Shown here: positions 5,764 to 8,171 of the stretch, piece by piece | Layout: each line of letters opens with the position of its first letter | Numbering within the stretch: position 1 is the stretch's first letter | Origin: Methanobacterium sp. | Lineage (GTDB): Archaea; Methanobacteriota; Methanobacteria; Methanobacteriales; Methanobacteriaceae | Assembly: GCA_019084405.1 (NCBI GenBank) | Contig: JAHRFX010000053.1 | Coordinates: forward strand, 1-8,171 | Direction: 5' to 3' | Length of the DNA stretch: 8,171 nucleotides | Position numbers and translations under genes: made by a program | The notes under the pieces: generated by a model | Told to the model about the DNA's origin: nothing | Seen by the model: the letters and a program-made list of their open reading frames with translations, nothing else | Database searches by the model: none

Positions 5764-7118
5764 TTACCTTTCCCTTATCATTTTAACGATATCATCTTTC
5801 TTTTTAATAGCTTCCCGGGCTGTTCGTTCGGTTTTTTCCTTCATTGACTGGAAGTCATCTGGCTGGGTGTCACCCACGATTTTTTTGATCTTAGTGTAGG
5901 CAGCCTCTCTAAAGAGCGATACAAGCTCGTTTTCTTCACCATCTTTAACCAGGCGGGATTTTCCTTTATCATCCACTTCACCAATTTGGTCTATACGTAC
6001 ACCCACATCAGAAATTGCCTTTTTGATCTTATCCGCCTTATCTTCTGGGGTTATTATCATCAGGGAATCGACTGACACACCCAGGGGGTCAATGTTCAGC
6101 CCTTCCAACATCTTCAAAACGGTGGGATTTATAAGTTCCCGGATTTTATCCTCATAGAATTTAAGTCCCAGTCCAGTGGTACGTGATATTTCATGGGCAT
6201 CACCCCTTAACCCTCCATTGGTCACGTTGGTCATGGCATGTACGTCGTTAATCAGCCTTGAATTGAAGATGGCTTCTGAGGCTTTTATGAAGTTTATGTC
6301 CATGGTCTCCCACACCACATCAAACAGACCATGATAGAGGGCTGTGGTTGTTATGGTACCTCCTCCTGAGCCCTCGGTTAATAATATAATGTCTCCTTCT
6401 TCAGCTCTTTTACGTGCTGTTGGTGGATAGGGAGATACTCCAACGGCACCAACGGCGCTGACCAGCCTATCTCCTAAAACCATCTCTCCACCCACTCTCA
6501 GGGTGCTGCCAGCCACCAGAGGCAAGTTTAGAAGTTCGGATACTGCGCATACGCCTGCGGTGAAGTCGAAGAGTTTGCCCACATCGCCGTCATCAGCAGG
6601 TGCAGATCGCTTATTATTGTAACTGGATGGGCGCCCATAACACAAACATCACGAAGGGAAGCTCTGGCAATGTGGAAACCGCTTAAAAATGGGTATTCAC
6701 TTAGTCGGGAGTGTATACCATCCACTGCAGTGGTTATGTAGATTTCTCCAGATCCTACGCTGGTTTTAACTACACCGCCGTCGTCCTGGGCTGATGGTGT
6801 GATCAACGCGCTGCTGTTGGTGCTGGCCACGATATCAGCAGTTTTTTGATGAACGAAGAAATCTCCTTCACCCCGGGATCCCACTCCAATCTCACCCATT
6901 TTCACCTGGGCATGGGGATAGTTAATCAGGTTTTTTAAGGCAGTGTCTTCACTTTCTTCAATTTTTAAGGTGTATTTCACTTCGTCTATAACTGCTTGGG
7001 CCATTTCTTCTGCTTTTTGGGGGGTGATGTTTTTGTATTCCAGTATCTTCTCTGTTAAACTTTTTTTGATGGTGTTTTCGTCTTTTATAGATTTCCTTAC
7101 AAATCCTTCTATATCCAC
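5764..7118 (-). pseudogene. AIR synthase/SelD-related protein split by a one-base frameshift
   Basis: Two overlapping frames, about 6597-7118 and 5764-6597, together encode one protein of about 451 residues from the PurM/SelD/HypE/ThiL ATP-binding superfamily. The first part ends in RASLRDVCVMGAHPV then ISDLHL, and the second begins ADDGDVGKLFDFTAGV and continues with GSTLRVGGEM, LTEGSGGGT and TNVTNGGLRGDAHEIS, typical of these enzymes. The join needs one extra G at 6596-6597 (CTG-GCT). It is longer than a standard AIR synthase because of an N-terminal helical region of about 80 residues, like the archaeal selenophosphate synthetase-related group; the reaction is unknown. The GTG at 7118 is preferred over TTG at 7154 because AGGGG lies 7 bases before it. 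Without correction the product would be truncated inside the catalytic domain. It lies between hisH and the pilin-like gene. Confidence 0.85.
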
Positions 7119-7171
7119 AGTTAAACCCCTCTTGACATGTTTTTTTATGGGCAAGTTTATATTTTTGTAAT

Positions 7172-7184
7172 ACTTATATTTAAA
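7172..7184 (-). promoter_or_regulatory. TATA-like box for the AIR-synthase-like gene
   Basis: The minus strand reads TTTAAATATAAGT in the short gap after hisH, about 55-65 bases before the preferred GTG start. This would give a leader of about 30 bases and allow expression independent of hisH. The match is good but the gap is almost all A and T. Confidence 0.4.
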
Positions 7185-7194
7185 TTTTTATTAT

Positions 7195-7839
7195 TTAGAT
7201 TAGTTCCACGAAATTTTCCAGGATTTTAAGTCCCACCGGACCGCTCTTTTCTGGGTGGAATTGTGTGGTGAATATCTGGTCTTTACAGATTACAGCAGGA
7301 ACCTCCACACCGTAATCAACTGTAGCGGCGATTATACTTTCATCAGAAGGTAATACATAATAAGAGTGGACAAAATACATGTAATCGTCTTTAATATCCT
7401 TTAAAATTGGGTATGGACGTTTGATCTGTAAGTTATTCCATCCCATGTGGGGTATTTTAAACCCTTCATCAATCAGGGAATCTGGGAATTTTTTAACTGC
7501 TCCTTCAAATATGTTCAATGCCTTAACGTCTTCACTTTCCTGGTTCCGGCTAAACAAGACCTGTAAACCCATGCAAATCCCTAAAAATGGCTTTTCATTA
7601 TCTACATGCTCATGAATGGTGTTCCCATACTTCCGCAGGTTATCCATGGTGTGTCCAAATGCACCTACTCCTGGTAGAACCAATGCCTCGGCTTTCCTCA
7701 AGTCAGTTAAATCATTGGTTACCCTGGTTTTCACTCCGATTTTGGTAAAGCCATTTTTTATACTTTTCAGATTTCCGGATCCATAGTAATCATAATGAAA
7801 TATTCTCTTTATATCTATTTGAAAAATTAAAAAATACAA
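7195..7839 (-). CDS. hisH: Imidazole glycerol phosphate synthase, glutaminase subunit HisH
   Basis: HisH hydrolyses glutamine and passes ammonia to HisF, which makes imidazole glycerol phosphate and AICAR in histidine synthesis. The class I amidotransferase features are all present: YGSGNLKSI (19-27), PGVGAFG (56-62), the nucleophile Cys89 in GICMGLQ, HMGWN (131-135), and His195 and Glu197 in TTQFHPEKSG. The body is full length. The start is the weak point: the frame opens at a TTG (7839) with no ribosome site, followed by about 15 residues that do not look like HisH. The family normally begins M-I-x-I-I-D-Y-G only a few residues before GSGNL. An ATG at 7793 is in the wrong frame. The 5' end may therefore be damaged, or start at an unusual codon near 7800. 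hisF is not in the window. Confidence 0.9.
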   Translation of the reverse strand: MYFLIFQIDIKRIFHYDYYGSGNLKSIKNGFTKIGVKTRVTNDLTDLRKAEALVLPGVGAFGHTMDNLRKYGNTIHEHVDNEKPFLGICMGLQVLFSRNQESEDVKALNIFEGAVKKFPDSLIDEGFKIPHMGWNNLQIKRPYPILKDIKDDYMYFVHSYYVLPSDESIIAATVDYGVEVPAVICKDQIFTTQFHPEKSGPVGLKILENFVELI

Positions 7840-7852
7840 ATTACGAGTTTCT

Positions 7853-8014
7853 ATAGTAATAAGGATTTGTTATATGGAAGGCACACCCGCCACCAACAAC
7901 CTCCTGGAAAACTACTACTCCACCAGCCTTAAAACACACCGAAAAAAAAACAACTAAGAACCAACAGAGGAATAACAAACCACATGAAACCCTCAAACAT
8001 GAAATGTTTGGGGG
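7853..8014 (+). pseudogene. Relic of a DDE-type transposase C-terminus
   Basis: The plus strand encodes MEGTPATNNLLENYYSTS (ATG at 7874) then LKTHRKK, and after a shift at a run of nine A (7942-7950) continues as LRTNRGITNHMKPSNMK. Together these resemble the end of a DDE transposase, where a TNN..E motif holds the last catalytic acid and is followed by a basic K/R-rich helix and an RT..GI segment. No strand upstream of 7853 continues the enzyme; that DNA is hisH. There is no convincing start, the poly-A run breaks the frame, and a stop follows at 7955. I read it as a 3' fragment of an insertion sequence. The match is from memory of the family, so the identity is moderate at best. The remaining DNA up to 8171 has no gene that I can see. 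Confidence 0.4.
7990..8014. repeat. Compact hairpin with 11-pair stem and GAA loop
   Basis: CCCTCAAACAT at 7990-8000 pairs with ATGTTTGGGGG at 8004-8014 (one T-G wobble) across a three-base loop. It lies at the end of the transposase-like relic and could be a terminator or a hairpin of the mobile-element end. Confidence 0.6.
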
Positions 8015-8016
8015 CA

Positions 8017-8035
8017 TCAAATTCAAAGAATTTGA
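8017..8035. repeat. Second compact hairpin with 8-bp stem and AAA loop
   Basis: TCAAATTC at 8017-8024 pairs perfectly with GAATTTGA at 8028-8035. It begins two bases after the previous hairpin, so the two stand in tandem. The rest, 8036-8171, shows only AT-rich DNA with a GC-richer patch near 8150-8165 and no feature I can name. Confidence 0.6.
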
Positions 8036-8171
8036 AAGATATACTACATATAAAGATCACAACTTATCATGAGCCATACTACTAAGTCTTTAATCGCTTG
8101 ATTATTGTAAAGGTATTTTAATAAGGAATCCCCTCCACTAAAAATCTAACCTTTGGCCTCCCCGCCTAAAA

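Noticed and set aside
7841..8026. Minus-strand 61-codon frame with a hydrophobic middle.
   Set aside because: It is the reverse of the transposase-like relic; its hydrophobic run comes from the complement of the A-rich, lysine-coding stretch and it has no ribosome site.
1..8171. CRISPR array, rRNA gene, defence system or replication origin.
   Set aside because: No regularly spaced direct repeats, no rRNA-like sequence, no recognisable defence genes, and no Orc/Cdc6 gene or origin boxes were found in the window.

Overview
The window looks like a chromosomal segment of a methanogenic archaeon, most likely from the Methanobacteriales (Methanobacterium-like). The reasons are the archaeal ether-lipid gene pair (a geranylgeranyl reductase with its ferredoxin), AT-rich intergenic DNA with archaeal TATA-like boxes, G-rich Shine-Dalgarno sites beside TTG and GTG starts, a tRNA without an encoded CCA, and a pilin-like protein with an archaeal short leader. 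The genus is an inference; no sequence search was possible. Every protein gene that looks functional is on the minus strand.

Layout from left to right. Positions 1-201 are a near-perfect inverted repeat with 79-nt arms, which looks like a MITE-type element and is cut by the window edge. It is followed by tRNA-Arg(GCG) at 303-374. Positions 444-1798 hold a two-gene operon, read right to left: a 57-residue 2[4Fe-4S] ferredoxin and then a geranylgeranyl reductase, overlapping by ATGA. The ferredoxin is too short to show up in a simple long-ORF scan. Positions 1934-3244 hold a TetR-type regulator followed by a six-helix DUF998-like membrane protein, with a palindrome in the TetR promoter that could be its operator. 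Positions 3335-5164 hold a PAP2-type membrane phosphatase and then a 390-residue soluble protein of unknown function, possibly an alpha/alpha-barrel. Positions 5298-5738 hold a pilin-like secreted protein broken by an in-frame TAG. Positions 5764-7118 hold an AIR-synthase/SelD-like protein split by a one-base frameshift. Positions 7195-7839 hold hisH, the glutaminase subunit of imidazole glycerol phosphate synthase, with an odd 5' end. The right edge (7840-8171) has a plus-strand relic that resembles the C-terminus of a DDE transposase, followed by two compact hairpins.

How the genes work together: the ferredoxin and reductase form one functional unit, saturating the isoprenoid chains of archaeal membrane lipids. 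TetR and the membrane protein form a probable self-regulated stress or efflux-like unit. The remaining genes share a strand but have no evident common pathway.

The most notable general property is the density of lesions. A probable 5' frameshift in the DUF998 gene, an amber codon in the pilin-like gene, a frameshift in the AIR-synthase-like gene, a missing canonical start in hisH and a frameshifted transposase relic all lie within 8 kb, while the genes between them are clean. This could be real decay near mobile DNA or uncorrected indels in the assembly; read-level data would decide. I did not find a convincing new multi-gene system here. The best leads are the long inverted repeat, the amber-interrupted pilin-like gene and the unknown 390-residue protein.
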